Source: Phycisphaerales bacterium AB-hyl4 (lineage in GTDB: Bacteria; Planctomycetota; Phycisphaerae; Phycisphaerales; Phycisphaeraceae). From it: DNA of 64,000 bases. Location of the stretch: positions 62,001-126,000 of the forward strand of contig JBGUBD010000002.1 of assembly GCA_041821185.1 (NCBI GenBank), read 5' to 3'. Made by a program: the position numbers and the translations under genes. Each line of letters begins with the position of its first letter. Positions within the stretch are counted from its first letter, which is position 1. Positions 45,281-53,936 of this stretch are shown here, piece by piece. The notes under the pieces were generated by a model, which worked only from the letters and a program-made list of their open reading frames with translations, was not told where the DNA came from and searched no databases.

Positions 45281-45977
45281 GTTGGTGTCAGTCCTTTCTG
45301 GTGAACGCCCGTGATTCGCCGCTGCAGTGGCGGGCCGGGCGCGAGAGTATTGATTGCAACGCTAACGCCGACCGCGGCGGGCGTTGACACTGCCAGCCGA
45401 GGCACGAGAGGGTTGCGAAAGTGAATACGGTGGGTTGGCCTTGCACGGATGTTGACCGTGTCGGGCGTGGCGGCAACCTGCGATTGCGCCTTGTCTGTCG
45501 CATCGGACCCACCTCGGCGTTTGCTTCCGCCGCCGACGCTGACGTCAGGCCGGGGCATTCCTGCACAAGGCGCTGACGTATCATCAAAAGCGAAAAATCA
45601 CTCGAAACGAATCTCATTGTAGCGGCCAAGCCGAGCGCATCAAATTGTAAAGCTGGTTCAAAACATGGGTTCGCGCGATACCATACACGTCAAACCTGCA
45701 ATAAACCCCATGAGGCTCATGGCTTTCAGTCGTGTGCCCGTGGTAGGAAAGCGCGGATCAATCGCATGTATTGCACGCTCAACAGCACACCCACCGCCGA
45801 CGTTGGCCACACTTCGCAGGCCGACGTCGTCCTGCTTACGGCCGCCTGTCGCGGCGCTGCGCTGCTGCCAGCGAAGCATCGTATGCCGTTGACCAGCATC
45901 GGCTACTGCACGCGACTGCTGGATATCCTGTTCGCAAACGATCTCCAGAACCATTAGCATCGGTAGCTGCGATTGAC
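45281..45977. other. divergent intergenic region between asnO and the permease operon
   Basis: About 700 bases. Several frames are open but none has the codon pattern or start site of a gene. It probably holds control signals for both the NAGGN run and the permeases. No obvious terminator or recognised riboswitch. Confidence 0.5.
45616..45643 (-). promoter_or_regulatory. putative promoter for asnO
   Basis: Minus strand TTGATG (45643-45638), 16-base spacer, TACAAT (45621-45616). Transcription would begin near 45608, leaving a ~330-base untranslated leader before the asnO GTG. Confidence 0.45.
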
Positions 45978-46922
45978 ATGCTCGCCTTTACCGTACGCAA
46001 ACTCGCGATCTCACTGTTCACGCTCTTCGGCGTCGCCGTCGTGCTGTTCATACTTGTTCGCGTCGTGCCAGGCGACCCGGCGGATGCGATCCTCGGCCAG
46101 TTTCCCACCGACGCCGAACGTCAGCGAATCCTCGAACAGTATCGTCTCGACCAATCGCTCCCGGTCCAGTTCGGCGTCTGGCTTCGCGAAGCCGTGCAAG
46201 GCGATCTCGGCTATTCCTGGTACACCCGCGAGCCGGTCACGCGCAGCATCGCCGACGCCTTGCCGATCACGCTGCAACTGGCGCTGATGGCGCTGGCTTT
46301 CGCACTAATCGTCGGCATCCCGCTTGGCATCCTCGCCGCGATCCGGCGAGGCAAGCTGCTCGACTACCTCTGCTCGGGCTTCGGGGTGCTCGGCGTGTCC
46401 ATCCCTAATTTCTGGCTCGGCGCGATGCTCATCCTCATCTTCGCCTTCTACCTGCGCATCATGCCCTCCGCCGGTGTGCCCCGCTTTACTGAAGACCCAC
46501 TGGGCAACCTGCAAGCCATGATTTTGCCCACCCTCGCGCTGGGCACTGCCGTGGCCGCTGTCGTTATGCGGATGACCCGCTCGTCCATGCTCGAAGTGCT
46601 CAATCAGGATTATGTCCGCACCGCCAAAGCCAAGGGCCTCGCCCCCAACATCGTCGTGACCCGACACGCGCTGCGAAACGCGCTGATCCCCATCCTCACC
46701 ATCACCGGCATCCAGACCGGCTACCTGCTCGGCGGCTCAGTGGTCATCGAGCAGGTCTTCGGCTTGCGCGGCGTCGGGTGGCTGGTGTTCAACGCCGCAA
46801 CCAACCGCGACTATTTCCTGCTTCAGGCGGTCGTCCTGTTCATTGCCGCTGTGTTCATCACCATCAACCTCGTGGTCGATCTTGTCTACGGCCTCGTCGA
46901 CCCACGCATGAGAAAAACCTGA
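45978..46922 (+). CDS. peptide-type ABC transporter permease (DppB-like)
   Basis: 314 residues, six predicted transmembrane helices. Starts MLAFTVRKLAISLFTLFGVA. The EAA loop is YVRTAKAKGLAPNIVVTRHA. The conserved end is FGLRGVGWLVFNAATNRDYF. The start at 45978 is the family N-terminus; the frame is open 69 codons upstream without support. It pairs with the permease at 46983 and probably with the binding protein at 38807. Confidence 0.93.
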   Translation: MLAFTVRKLAISLFTLFGVAVVLFILVRVVPGDPADAILGQFPTDAERQRILEQYRLDQSLPVQFGVWLREAVQGDLGYSWYTREPVTRSIADALPITLQLALMALAFALIVGIPLGILAAIRRGKLLDYLCSGFGVLGVSIPNFWLGAMLILIFAFYLRIMPSAGVPRFTEDPLGNLQAMILPTLALGTAVAAVVMRMTRSSMLEVLNQDYVRTAKAKGLAPNIVVTRHALRNALIPILTITGIQTGYLLGGSVVIEQVFGLRGVGWLVFNAATNRDYFLLQAVVLFIAAVFITINLVVDLVYGLVDPRMRKT

Positions 46923-46938
46923 CCATACACGCCCCGAT

Positions 46939-46968
46939 AAAGCCCACGGATGGCCATCCGTGGGCTTT
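46939..46968. repeat. 30-base perfect palindrome, AAGCCCACGG family
   Basis: AAAGCCCACGGATGG is followed directly by its reverse complement CCATCCGTGGGCTTT, with no spacer. It lies between the two permease genes, so it is not a full operon terminator. More likely it is an inserted repeat or a processing/attenuation hairpin. Confidence 0.8.
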
Positions 46969-46982
46969 GCAGCACAACACCC

Positions 46983-47828
46983 ATGTTCACCTTCCTCACC
47001 AACCTGTTCGCCAACAAAGCCGCTGCCGTTGCGGCTGCGCTGCTGGCGATCGTGGTAGTGCTTGCCCTCGCTGCCCCGCTGATCGCACCGTACGGGCCCG
47101 ATGATGCCAACTACGAAGCCATCCGCGCCGCACCCAACGCCCAGCACTGGCTCGGCACGGACAACCTCGGCCGCGATATCCTCAGCCGTATTATTTACGG
47201 GGCACGCATCTCCCTCCAGGTCGCGGGCATCTCCGTCAGCGCCGCGCTGCTTGCAGGTATGCTGCTGGGCCTGCTCGCCGGCTACTTCGGCGGGTGGCTC
47301 GATGAAATACTCTCACGCATCATCGACACGATGTTCGCCTTCCCCGACATCGTCCTCGCGCTGGTCATCGTTGCCGTGCTCGGCGGCGGCGAAGGCACGC
47401 AGGCGAACCTCACCCTCGCCATTGCGATCGTCTACACGCCGATCTTCGCCCGCATCGCACGGGGGGCCGTGCTCTCCGTCAAGGGCCAACCCTTTGTCGA
47501 AGCCGCCATCGCCTTGGGCACGAGTCACACGCGCATCATCCTTCGCCACATCACCCCCAATATCCTCGCACCGCTGACAGTACAGGTGACGCTCTCGCTC
47601 GCGTTCGCCATCCTCGCCGAGGCGGCGCTGAGCTTTCTCGGCCTCGGTGTCGAACAGGGCAAGCCTTCGTGGGGACGAATGCTGCTTCAGGGCCGGGACC
47701 TGATGCCCGACGCATGGTGGGTGGCTGTGTTCCCCGGTGTCGCTATTACATTGACGGTGTTGAGTTTCAATCTGCTCGGAGACGGCCTGCGCGACGCCCT
47801 TGACCCCCGCCACACCCGCGCCCGTTGA
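46983..47828 (+). CDS. peptide-type ABC transporter permease (DppC-like)
   Basis: 281 residues, about six transmembrane helices. N-terminal HWLGTDNLGRDILSRIIYGA is the DppC signature. The EAA loop is FVEAAIALGTSHTRIILRHI. The C-terminal LSFLGLGVEQGKPSWGRMLL is typical. The start at 46983 is used; an upstream in-frame ATG at 46950 lies inside the palindrome. Convergent with the next gene, 9 bases between stops. Confidence 0.93.
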   Translation: MFTFLTNLFANKAAAVAAALLAIVVVLALAAPLIAPYGPDDANYEAIRAAPNAQHWLGTDNLGRDILSRIIYGARISLQVAGISVSAALLAGMLLGLLAGYFGGWLDEILSRIIDTMFAFPDIVLALVIVAVLGGGEGTQANLTLAIAIVYTPIFARIARGAVLSVKGQPFVEAAIALGTSHTRIILRHITPNILAPLTVQVTLSLAFAILAEAALSFLGLGVEQGKPSWGRMLLQGRDLMPDAWWVAVFPGVAITLTVLSFNLLGDGLRDALDPRHTRAR

Positions 47829-47837
47829 ACAGGCCGC

Positions 47838-48653
47838 TTAAGTACATCGACGGCGAGTCGATTGGCGTCGCATGCTCAATACGCCCAGACCGATCAGCAT
47901 CACAGCGATCCCCTGCGGTGCGGGCACGGCGATGTTGTCGAAGTGCGGATTCTCCCGTCCCGGCGTCACCTTCACCTTCCCGTAGGCGGATTGCAAGATG
48001 CCTTCCGCATCCGGCGAGCCGACAAGCCACTGCTTCGCCGTTGGCTTCGCGTCAAACCCCTCCGGCCGAACGAGCACCCAACCATCATTCGTATCCACCA
48101 CCGGATGTTCCTCATCAGGTGTCGCCGCCTGCCCGTTCGCCGCCAGCGTCATCGCGTCGCGCAAAATCGCATCGCCGATCTGAACCGAGCCATAGTCCGG
48201 ATTCAGCGGGTTACCACCTATCTGAGGCAACTCGGTCCAGCCTTCGTAGACATGGATACGACGTGGTCCGGCAATGTTCAGCTGCGTGTGTTTGCCGTTC
48301 GTCAGCTGGCCCAGATCGAGCGTCACGTCGCTCGCTGGATCGATCACCACATCGGCCCATTTCACGCTTGGCCAATCGCCGTCCCCGATCACGTGTACCG
48401 GTTGGGTCGCCGTAAAGCGGACCACCTGGAGCACATTGCCCAAGCGGTCGGTACTGCCGGCGTCCATGATGACCATTTCGACCTTGCTCAGGCCGTGCAA
48501 TCCGCTGATTTCAATGGCATTGGGCATGTCGAGCCCGCTCTGGCCGCCGAGGAAGACTTCGCTCAGCCACGCGGCCTGGGCCGACCCCGGCGCGATGAGC
48601 AACATGAGCACGCAACAATAATGGATCAGTCTTGGCAAACGGACGCATGGCAC
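47838..48653 (-). CDS. secreted protein with PEP-CTERM-like tail
   Basis: 271 residues. Signal peptide to about residue 27 (GSAQA). The body (AWLSEVFLGGQSGLDMPNAI, VYEGWTELPQIGG, DGWVLVRPEGFDA) looks like a lamin-tail/beta-sandwich type secreted domain. The end VPAPQGIAVMLIGLGVLSMR followed by RQSTRRR has the motif-helix-Arg layout of PEP-CTERM with VPAPQ replacing VPEP. Sorting by exosortase is inferred. Function unknown. Confidence 0.75.
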   Translation of the reverse strand: MPCVRLPRLIHYCCVLMLLIAPGSAQAAWLSEVFLGGQSGLDMPNAIEISGLHGLSKVEMVIMDAGSTDRLGNVLQVVRFTATQPVHVIGDGDWPSVKWADVVIDPASDVTLDLGQLTNGKHTQLNIAGPRRIHVYEGWTELPQIGGNPLNPDYGSVQIGDAILRDAMTLAANGQAATPDEEHPVVDTNDGWVLVRPEGFDAKPTAKQWLVGSPDAEGILQSAYGKVKVTPGRENPHFDNIAVPAPQGIAVMLIGLGVLSMRRQSTRRRCT

Positions 48654-48879
48654 GGGCGGACCCCTCTAAACCCCGGCAATGACACTCCGAACGTGAATCG
48701 CCATCTCGACTCCAGCAGGCTAGCCTGCTGCCGACAGAGGCTAGTTTAACAATTCGGGAAGGTCGTTCCAGATTTGTTGCGGTAATGCTCATCCCACGTG
48801 CCCCCGGCCCCCGGCGGTATTTCCACATGCCCGGGCCACTCCGTATCATGGCCCGCGACCGATACGCCGGAGCCGACCC

Positions 48880-50271
48880 ATGAGTGACACCAATACGGCC
48901 GATCAAACGGCTCAGCCCGACGCGACGAATGCGGCTGACGAGGTCGGCGTCGCGTCGCGGCAGGAAGAACTCCACGAGGCGATTGGACAGCTGACGGAGT
49001 CTTCCGTCGCATGGTTGGCAGACTACCCCTGGGCGCAGAGCCTGATCGTCATCACAGTGGTCGTGTTTCTCGCGTGGGCGGTGCATCTGATCGTTCGGCG
49101 GTACGTTATAACGCTCATCGGGCTGCTGATGGGGCGGGTGCCGAACTGGTGGGCCGGCGTCGTCCGCGATCAGAAAGTGTTCCACCGACTGGTCCCGCTC
49201 GTACCGATCATCATCATTCACAGCGGGGTGGCGTTCGTGCCCCACCTGTCTGCTGAGGTGGTTGGCTTCGTCCAGCGCTTGACGTTGGCGATCATCGTAC
49301 TGCTGATCGCTCGCGCCTTCGCCGGCGTGCTGACGACCATCAACGTCATCTACAGCCGATACCCCATCTCCAACGGCCGACCGATCAAGGGCTACCTCCA
49401 GGTCGTCAAGGTCGTGCTCTACATCGCCGCCGGCATCCTCATCGTCGCGGCGCTCATGAACGAATCGCCGCTGATCTTCCTGACCGGCCTCGGCGCGATG
49501 AGCGCCATCATCATGCTCATCTTCCGTGACACGCTGCTCTCGTTCGTCGCGGGCATCCAACTGGTCAACAACGACCTCGTCCGCGTCGGCGACTGGATCG
49601 AGATGCCCCAGTTCGATGCCGACGGCGACGTGCTCGACATCCAGCTCAATGTCGTCCGTGTCCGCAACTGGGATAAGACCATCACTTCGATCCCCACGCA
49701 CAAGTTTCTGGAACACTCGTTCAAGAACTGGCGCGGCATGTTTGAAGCCGGCGGCCGACGTATCAAACGCCCCGTCTACGTTGACATGACCACCATCCGC
49801 TTCCTCACGGAAGATGAAATCCGCAAGTTCAGCCGATTCCTGTTGCTCAAGGATTACATCAAACAAAAGACTCAAGAGCTCGACACGTACAACCAGACGC
49901 ACTGTCCGGAAGATCATGCGGACGTCATTGCCAACGCGCGACACCTGACCAATGTTGGCACGTTCCGCGCTTATATCTGCGAGTATCTTCGCAACCACCC
50001 GCTGGTCAATCAGGACATGACCATGCTCGTCCGTCAGCTCGACCCGGGACCGCATGGCCTGCCCATCGAGCTGTTCGTCTATATCAAAGACACCCGCTTC
50101 GTCGTCTACGAGGGAGCGCAGTCCGACATCTTCGATCACATCCTCGCAATCGCCTATGAATTCGGCTTGCGCGTGTTCCAGGAACCGACCGGCCACGATC
50201 TTCGCCAGCTGCGACCCACGCGGCGCCGCGCCGCCATCGCCGCCGACGCGACCCAGGGCAACGGCGTGTGA
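48880..50271 (+). CDS. MscS-family mechanosensitive channel, YbdG-like
   Basis: 463 residues. Four to five transmembrane helices in the first ~230 residues, then the MscS beta domain (LVNNDLVRVGDWIEMPQFDA, ...NWDKTITSIPTHKFLEHSFK) and a long C-terminal domain (YIKQKTQELDTYNQTHCPED) as in E. coli YbdG. Opens under membrane tension and aids survival of osmotic downshock. Its proximity to the NAGGN osmolyte locus fits osmotic adaptation. Acidic N-terminal lead of ~40 residues. Confidence 0.9.
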   Translation: MSDTNTADQTAQPDATNAADEVGVASRQEELHEAIGQLTESSVAWLADYPWAQSLIVITVVVFLAWAVHLIVRRYVITLIGLLMGRVPNWWAGVVRDQKVFHRLVPLVPIIIIHSGVAFVPHLSAEVVGFVQRLTLAIIVLLIARAFAGVLTTINVIYSRYPISNGRPIKGYLQVVKVVLYIAAGILIVAALMNESPLIFLTGLGAMSAIIMLIFRDTLLSFVAGIQLVNNDLVRVGDWIEMPQFDADGDVLDIQLNVVRVRNWDKTITSIPTHKFLEHSFKNWRGMFEAGGRRIKRPVYVDMTTIRFLTEDEIRKFSRFLLLKDYIKQKTQELDTYNQTHCPEDHADVIANARHLTNVGTFRAYICEYLRNHPLVNQDMTMLVRQLDPGPHGLPIELFVYIKDTRFVVYEGAQSDIFDHILAIAYEFGLRVFQEPTGHDLRQLRPTRRRAAIAADATQGNGV

Positions 50272-50276
50272 GCGCC

Positions 50277-50549
50277 TCATCGCAGCGGCCGTTTGAAGAT
50301 CAACATGGTCTCGTCCGTCGTGACCAGTTCCCAGCCTTCTTCGCCGAGGCGGGACAGGTGTTCTTCAAGCTGCTGATACTCTTCATCCCGTCCGCGGAAT
50401 GAAAAATCTTCATCGAGCACATGGTGAAATGCCACCACCTTATACGCCCACCTGGGAGCATCTGCCGCCTCGTCCGCATTCGCAGTGGCGTACCACGTAC
50501 CCAACATCCCTATCACTACCAGCAACATCACACCGGCTGCATGTCGCAT
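50277..50549 (-). CDS. small secreted DUF4177-like protein
   Basis: 90 residues. Start ATG at 50549 is fixed by AAGGAG 6 bases upstream. Signal peptide (AAGVMLLVVIGMLGTWYATA, cleavage about ANA). The mature part is WAYKVVAFHHVLDEDF ... LEEHLSRLGEEGWELVTTDE ... FKRPL, the DUF4177 pattern. Function unknown. The stop is 5 bases from the convergent MscS stop. Confidence 0.75.
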   Translation of the reverse strand: MRHAAGVMLLVVIGMLGTWYATANADEAADAPRWAYKVVAFHHVLDEDFSFRGRDEEYQQLEEHLSRLGEEGWELVTTDETMLIFKRPLR

Positions 50550-50609
50550 CGCTTGCTCCTTAAACAGAGGTTTGTGGGCTATCGTGCATTGTAGTCTCGG
50601 GATGTTACG

Positions 50610-50930
50610 ATGCTGCGTATGACCGACCGCCTTACCCAACTGCGCAAGCTTTACGACGTTGACCCCAAAGATCCGTTCGTCTCCTACGGCATCGCGCTGG
50701 AGCATGCCAAGCAGGGCGAAACCGACGAAGCGCTTCGTTGGCTCGATCAGACGCTCACGATCGATGCGCAATACTGCTACGCCTACTTCCAGAAGGGGCG
50801 ACTCCTCTCTGAGGTTGGCCGGGATGAAGAAGCGAAAGCCGCGTTGCGCGAAGGCGTTCAGCAGGCTCAGCAAGCCGGCGACGCCCATGCTGCAAGTGAG
50901 ATCAGCGAATTGCTGGCTTCAATTGAGTAG
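50610..50930 (+). CDS. small TPR protein
   Basis: 106 residues. At least two tetratricopeptide units (DPFVSYGIALEHAKQGETDE; CYAYFQKGRLLSEVGRDEEA), no signal peptide. Probably a cytoplasmic protein-protein adaptor. Start 50610 or 50619. Divergent from the DUF4177 gene. Confidence 0.75.
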   Translation: MLRMTDRLTQLRKLYDVDPKDPFVSYGIALEHAKQGETDEALRWLDQTLTIDAQYCYAYFQKGRLLSEVGRDEEAKAALREGVQQAQQAGDAHAASEISELLASIE

Positions 50931-50970
50931 GTTCTGATTCCCGGAAGAATCGAATTGTCATACGTAAACG

Positions 50971-51771
50971 CTAGCGCGGCGGTGGCCCACCACCATGCGG
51001 AGGTCCGCCACCGTGGGGCGGCCCACCACCGTGGGGCGGTCCGCCACCGGGTTTGCCGGGCCCACTGATCGGTGAGCCCATGCCGCCGGTGACCATGCGA
51101 TCCGTGAGTTCGAAATGGGTGGCGACGTGACCGTCGGCGAATGCGACGTTGCCCTCGTTCATGTGCCGGCGAACGAAGGCGTTCGCGGCGTAGTCGTGCG
51201 AGTCGTCGAAAGCGCCTTGGAACTTCCCTTCGCCACCTCCGTTTTGCCCTTCGCTTTCAAAGAAGGTTGCGGTATGGCTCGGCGTGAAGATCGAGTCGAA
51301 CCGCACGCCGCGAAGCATGAGGTCGATGTTGTAGGTGTAGCTGAGGAGGGTTTCATCATCGAGTTCGCCGTTTGGCCCCATCACCGGCACGGTGCCGCCG
51401 GACCTGTCGGTGGGGCAGGGCAGAATGTCGCGTAAGAACATGCTCCAGCCTTCGGTCCGAGCGAACGGTGGCCTGACGAGCACGAGGATTTTGCCCGGGG
51501 GCCCGGTGACATGGTCGGGGATTTTGTCCGAATCCGTAAAGTGGTTGTAGAAGAACCGAGGGAATCGGCCGTTGTTTTCGTCGCAGTACATCTGCGTCAG
51601 CGTCGTGATCTGTCGCAGATTCCCCATACACACCACTCGCTGCGCAGTGGCTCGAGCACGTGACAAAACCGGCATCGCGATGCCGATCAGGATGAGAATG
51701 ATGGCGAGCACAACGAGCAATTCAATGATCGTCATCCCGCGATGTACGCGATAGTTGTTAGTACGCTTCAT
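50971..51771 (-). CDS. type IV pilin-like (pseudopilin) protein with Gly-Pro-His repeat tail
   Basis: 266 residues. The prepilin peptidase site and helix are RGMTIIELLVVLAIILILIG (Gly-Met with Glu+5 after cleavage). The globular domain ends in a segment typical of planctomycete pseudopilins (NVAFADGHVATHF). The last ~30 residues are a GGGPPH repeat. Planctomycetes carry many such paralogues. Whether it is assembled into a pseudopilus is not known. Confidence 0.85.
   Translation of the reverse strand: MKRTNNYRVHRGMTIIELLVVLAIILILIGIAMPVLSRARATAQRVVCMGNLRQITTLTQMYCDENNGRFPRFFYNHFTDSDKIPDHVTGPPGKILVLVRPPFARTEGWSMFLRDILPCPTDRSGGTVPVMGPNGELDDETLLSYTYNIDLMLRGVRFDSIFTPSHTATFFESEGQNGGGEGKFQGAFDDSHDYAANAFVRRHMNEGNVAFADGHVATHFELTDRMVTGGMGSPISGPGKPGGGPPHGGGPPHGGGPPHGGGPPPR
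50973..51056. repeat. 18-bp coding tandem repeat
   Basis: About four imperfect copies of a unit encoding Gly-Gly-Gly-Pro-Pro-His lie at the 3' end of the pseudopilin gene. The near-identity between copies suggests slippage-driven variation. Confidence 0.75.
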
Positions 51772-51965
51772 GTTCGGCCCCCCTGAGGCTGTGATACGAA
51801 ATCTGAAATGCAGGCTTCAATTCGCCCACGTACGAAAATACACCACGTTTGGCGGGAGGCCAATGAAAATCAGCATGTGAGAAATATTTTTGTTACGGCA
51901 GCCGACTGACGGGCCGGTGCTTCAAGCGGCCGGCGACGTGGCGGGCAGGCATGGCCGGTCCTGTT

Positions 51966-52733
51966 TTACCGGGTTATCGACCCGTCATGGCAAACGCCGG
52001 TCCGCGCTTCAGGGGGCATGGGGCCGATATGTCGTCGCACCTCCTCCGCCCAGATCGTGTAACCCTCCCCGGTCAGGTGCACGCCATCGATGGTGTAGGG
52101 CAGTTCCAGTGAACCATTCGGCGCGAGGCTGGCGTTCAGGTCGATAAACGCAATGCCCGACTGCTGACAGAACTGGCGGACCGCATCGTTGATCTGTGCG
52201 ATTTTCTCGTTAGTGCTCGGCGGCCGAACCGGTCCCACATGAAGCGTGCTTTGAAACACCGGCGCCGCGCCGCTGGCTTGAATGGTGGACAGGATCGTCT
52301 GGATGTTTGCGACAACGGTGCTGACTGGAATGCCGTGATCAAGATCGTTGATGCCGATCATCACGAACACCCATTCGGGCGAGGTGTCGAGGGAGTCGTT
52401 CAATCGATCCAGAACGCCTTGCGTCGTGTCGCCGCCGATGCCGCGGTTGGCGACGGGAATCTCCGGCAGCATCTCCCGCCATTCACCCTCGCGCGTGATT
52501 GAATCACCAATCATCACGACAACGGGCGATTCCGGCAGGGAGCGAAGATGCGAGAGTCGCCGTTTGTAGCTGGGGCCCCAGTTTTCATGTGGTAGCGGTG
52601 GCGGAAAGGCCATCTGCTTGATGTCACGCAGCAGTTGAAAAGGAAACGCCTCATGTCTGCCCACGCTGACGCCATAGCCGAATGCCGCGAGCATCGCGCA
52701 CGCTATCACCGTTGCGACAAGCAGTTTCTTCAT
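51966..52733 (-). CDS. SGNH/GDSL family lipase/esterase
   Basis: 255 residues. Hydrophobic N-terminal anchor/signal (MKKLLVATVIACAMLAAFGY). Block I is VVVMIGDSITREGEW (Ser nucleophile), block II Gly is in VANRGIGGDTTQG, block III is VFVMIGINDLDHG (Asn), and block V is TIDGVHLTGEGY (Asp/His). A complete catalytic set for an extracytoplasmic esterase, possibly acting on acetylated sugars or lipids. The start at 52733 follows GGAG/AAAGG. Confidence 0.88.
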   Translation of the reverse strand: MKKLLVATVIACAMLAAFGYGVSVGRHEAFPFQLLRDIKQMAFPPPLPHENWGPSYKRRLSHLRSLPESPVVVMIGDSITREGEWREMLPEIPVANRGIGGDTTQGVLDRLNDSLDTSPEWVFVMIGINDLDHGIPVSTVVANIQTILSTIQASGAAPVFQSTLHVGPVRPPSTNEKIAQINDAVRQFCQQSGIAFIDLNASLAPNGSLELPYTIDGVHLTGEGYTIWAEEVRRHIGPMPPEARTGVCHDGSITR

Positions 52734-52961
52734 CGGCCGGGCGCCTTTCTCCACCTCCATCCGTTGGCCGTTCGTCTGGTTACTCGATTATTCTCATCGA
52801 GTGTCGTGATTTCTCGGTGGATCTCATGGGTCGGCCGTGGGAGATGTGCGGAATGCGAAGCCGGTGTGTCCGGATATCCGCCGGGCGGCAACGTCGATCA
52901 GCCGACTATCGTGTGGTGAAATGACGCGATCGTGCATCCGTGGGGCGACGGATTCAATCAT

Positions 52962-53792
52962 TCACTCATCCACCTCCGGCGGCGCATCGTGTGGCGTGCC
53001 GGGCGGCGGCGGGGTTTCGTGCAGCAGTTCCTGCTCGGCGTCAACGAGGTCAGCGACGTCGTCGGCATCGCCGTCGTAGGGACGGATGCGCAGCTTCACG
53101 GATGTGCCCGTTTCGGGGATGCGCTCGGTATAGGTGTTCCACCGCTGCTCGTCGGTTTGGTCGGTGACCTGCGTGGGCCGGGCGATCAGGTCGTCGCCGA
53201 AGTTCACCAGTGAGACGATCGTGCCATTCAGGTCGGCGACGTAAAGGTTCTGCTCATGGATTCGTTCGAACACCGAGCCGGCGAAAAGCCAGACGTTGCC
53301 CGCCATCGTTTCGCCGGTGGGCTCGTGACGTATCCAGTCGGTGGCGGGTACTTCTACTTCTTCGCCGTCGTCATCTTCGTAGGCGATGTAGATGCTCAGC
53401 AACTCGCCTTGCGGTGGGCGGGTGAGGTAGCCGTCGTCGGTTTGTTCCCATTGCATCGGTGAGCCGGGCTGATAACCCAGCAGCAGCAGGGCAAGGTGAA
53501 TGTGGCTCGGCCTTGCTTCGACGGTAAGGATCGATTCATGCTCGCGTGTCTGCGGCGAGCAGACCAGCAGTTCCAGCCAGTCGCCATCACGCAGCACGAC
53601 GACGGCCTCGAGTTCGAGCTGCCGGGTTTCAAGATCCACCGTCACGCCAGGCAGCGCTTCCTCAAGCGACGCCAGCGGCGGCGGGGGAAGCGGCGCGTCG
53701 TCATCGTCTGCTTGCTCTGCCCAACTGGCGGTGAGCGGTGCTGACATGATGAGCATCGTGAGCGTGATGATCCAGCTTTGTCGTCGCCTCAT
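52962..53792 (-). CDS. secreted YdjY-domain protein
   Basis: 276 residues. Start ATG at 53792 is set by GGAG 7 bases upstream; the frame extends far upstream antisense to the sulfatase-like gene and is not coding there. Signal peptide to about residue 25 (LTASWA). The central part (LELLVCSPQTREHESILTVE, then ARPSHIHLALLLLGYQPG) is the YdjY pattern common in planctomycetes. Acidic C-terminus (DADDVADLVDAEQELLHE) with Pro-rich end. Function unknown. Confidence 0.8.
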   Translation of the reverse strand: MRRRQSWIITLTMLIMSAPLTASWAEQADDDDAPLPPPPLASLEEALPGVTVDLETRQLELEAVVVLRDGDWLELLVCSPQTREHESILTVEARPSHIHLALLLLGYQPGSPMQWEQTDDGYLTRPPQGELLSIYIAYEDDDGEEVEVPATDWIRHEPTGETMAGNVWLFAGSVFERIHEQNLYVADLNGTIVSLVNFGDDLIARPTQVTDQTDEQRWNTYTERIPETGTSVKLRIRPYDGDADDVADLVDAEQELLHETPPPPGTPHDAPPEVDE

Positions 53793-53936
53793 TGACCTAC
53801 TCCAAATAACCGGAACGATCGTCGCCAGAGGCGTTATGAGCAATGGCGACGCGACCGTCTCATTGTACGGCAGCCACAAGGCAAGGGGGCAAACACGACT
53901 CGATTCGCCTCGTGATTTCGCCGATGAAAAGAAGGT

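Noticed and set aside
45658..45960. 100-residue minus-strand ORF between asnO and the permeases
   Set aside because: Composition and start context are unconvincing, and it would lie across the putative control region.
48511..50280. 589-residue minus-strand ORF opposite the MscS gene
   Set aside because: Asp/Arg-rich antisense shadow; the MscS reading has clear motifs.
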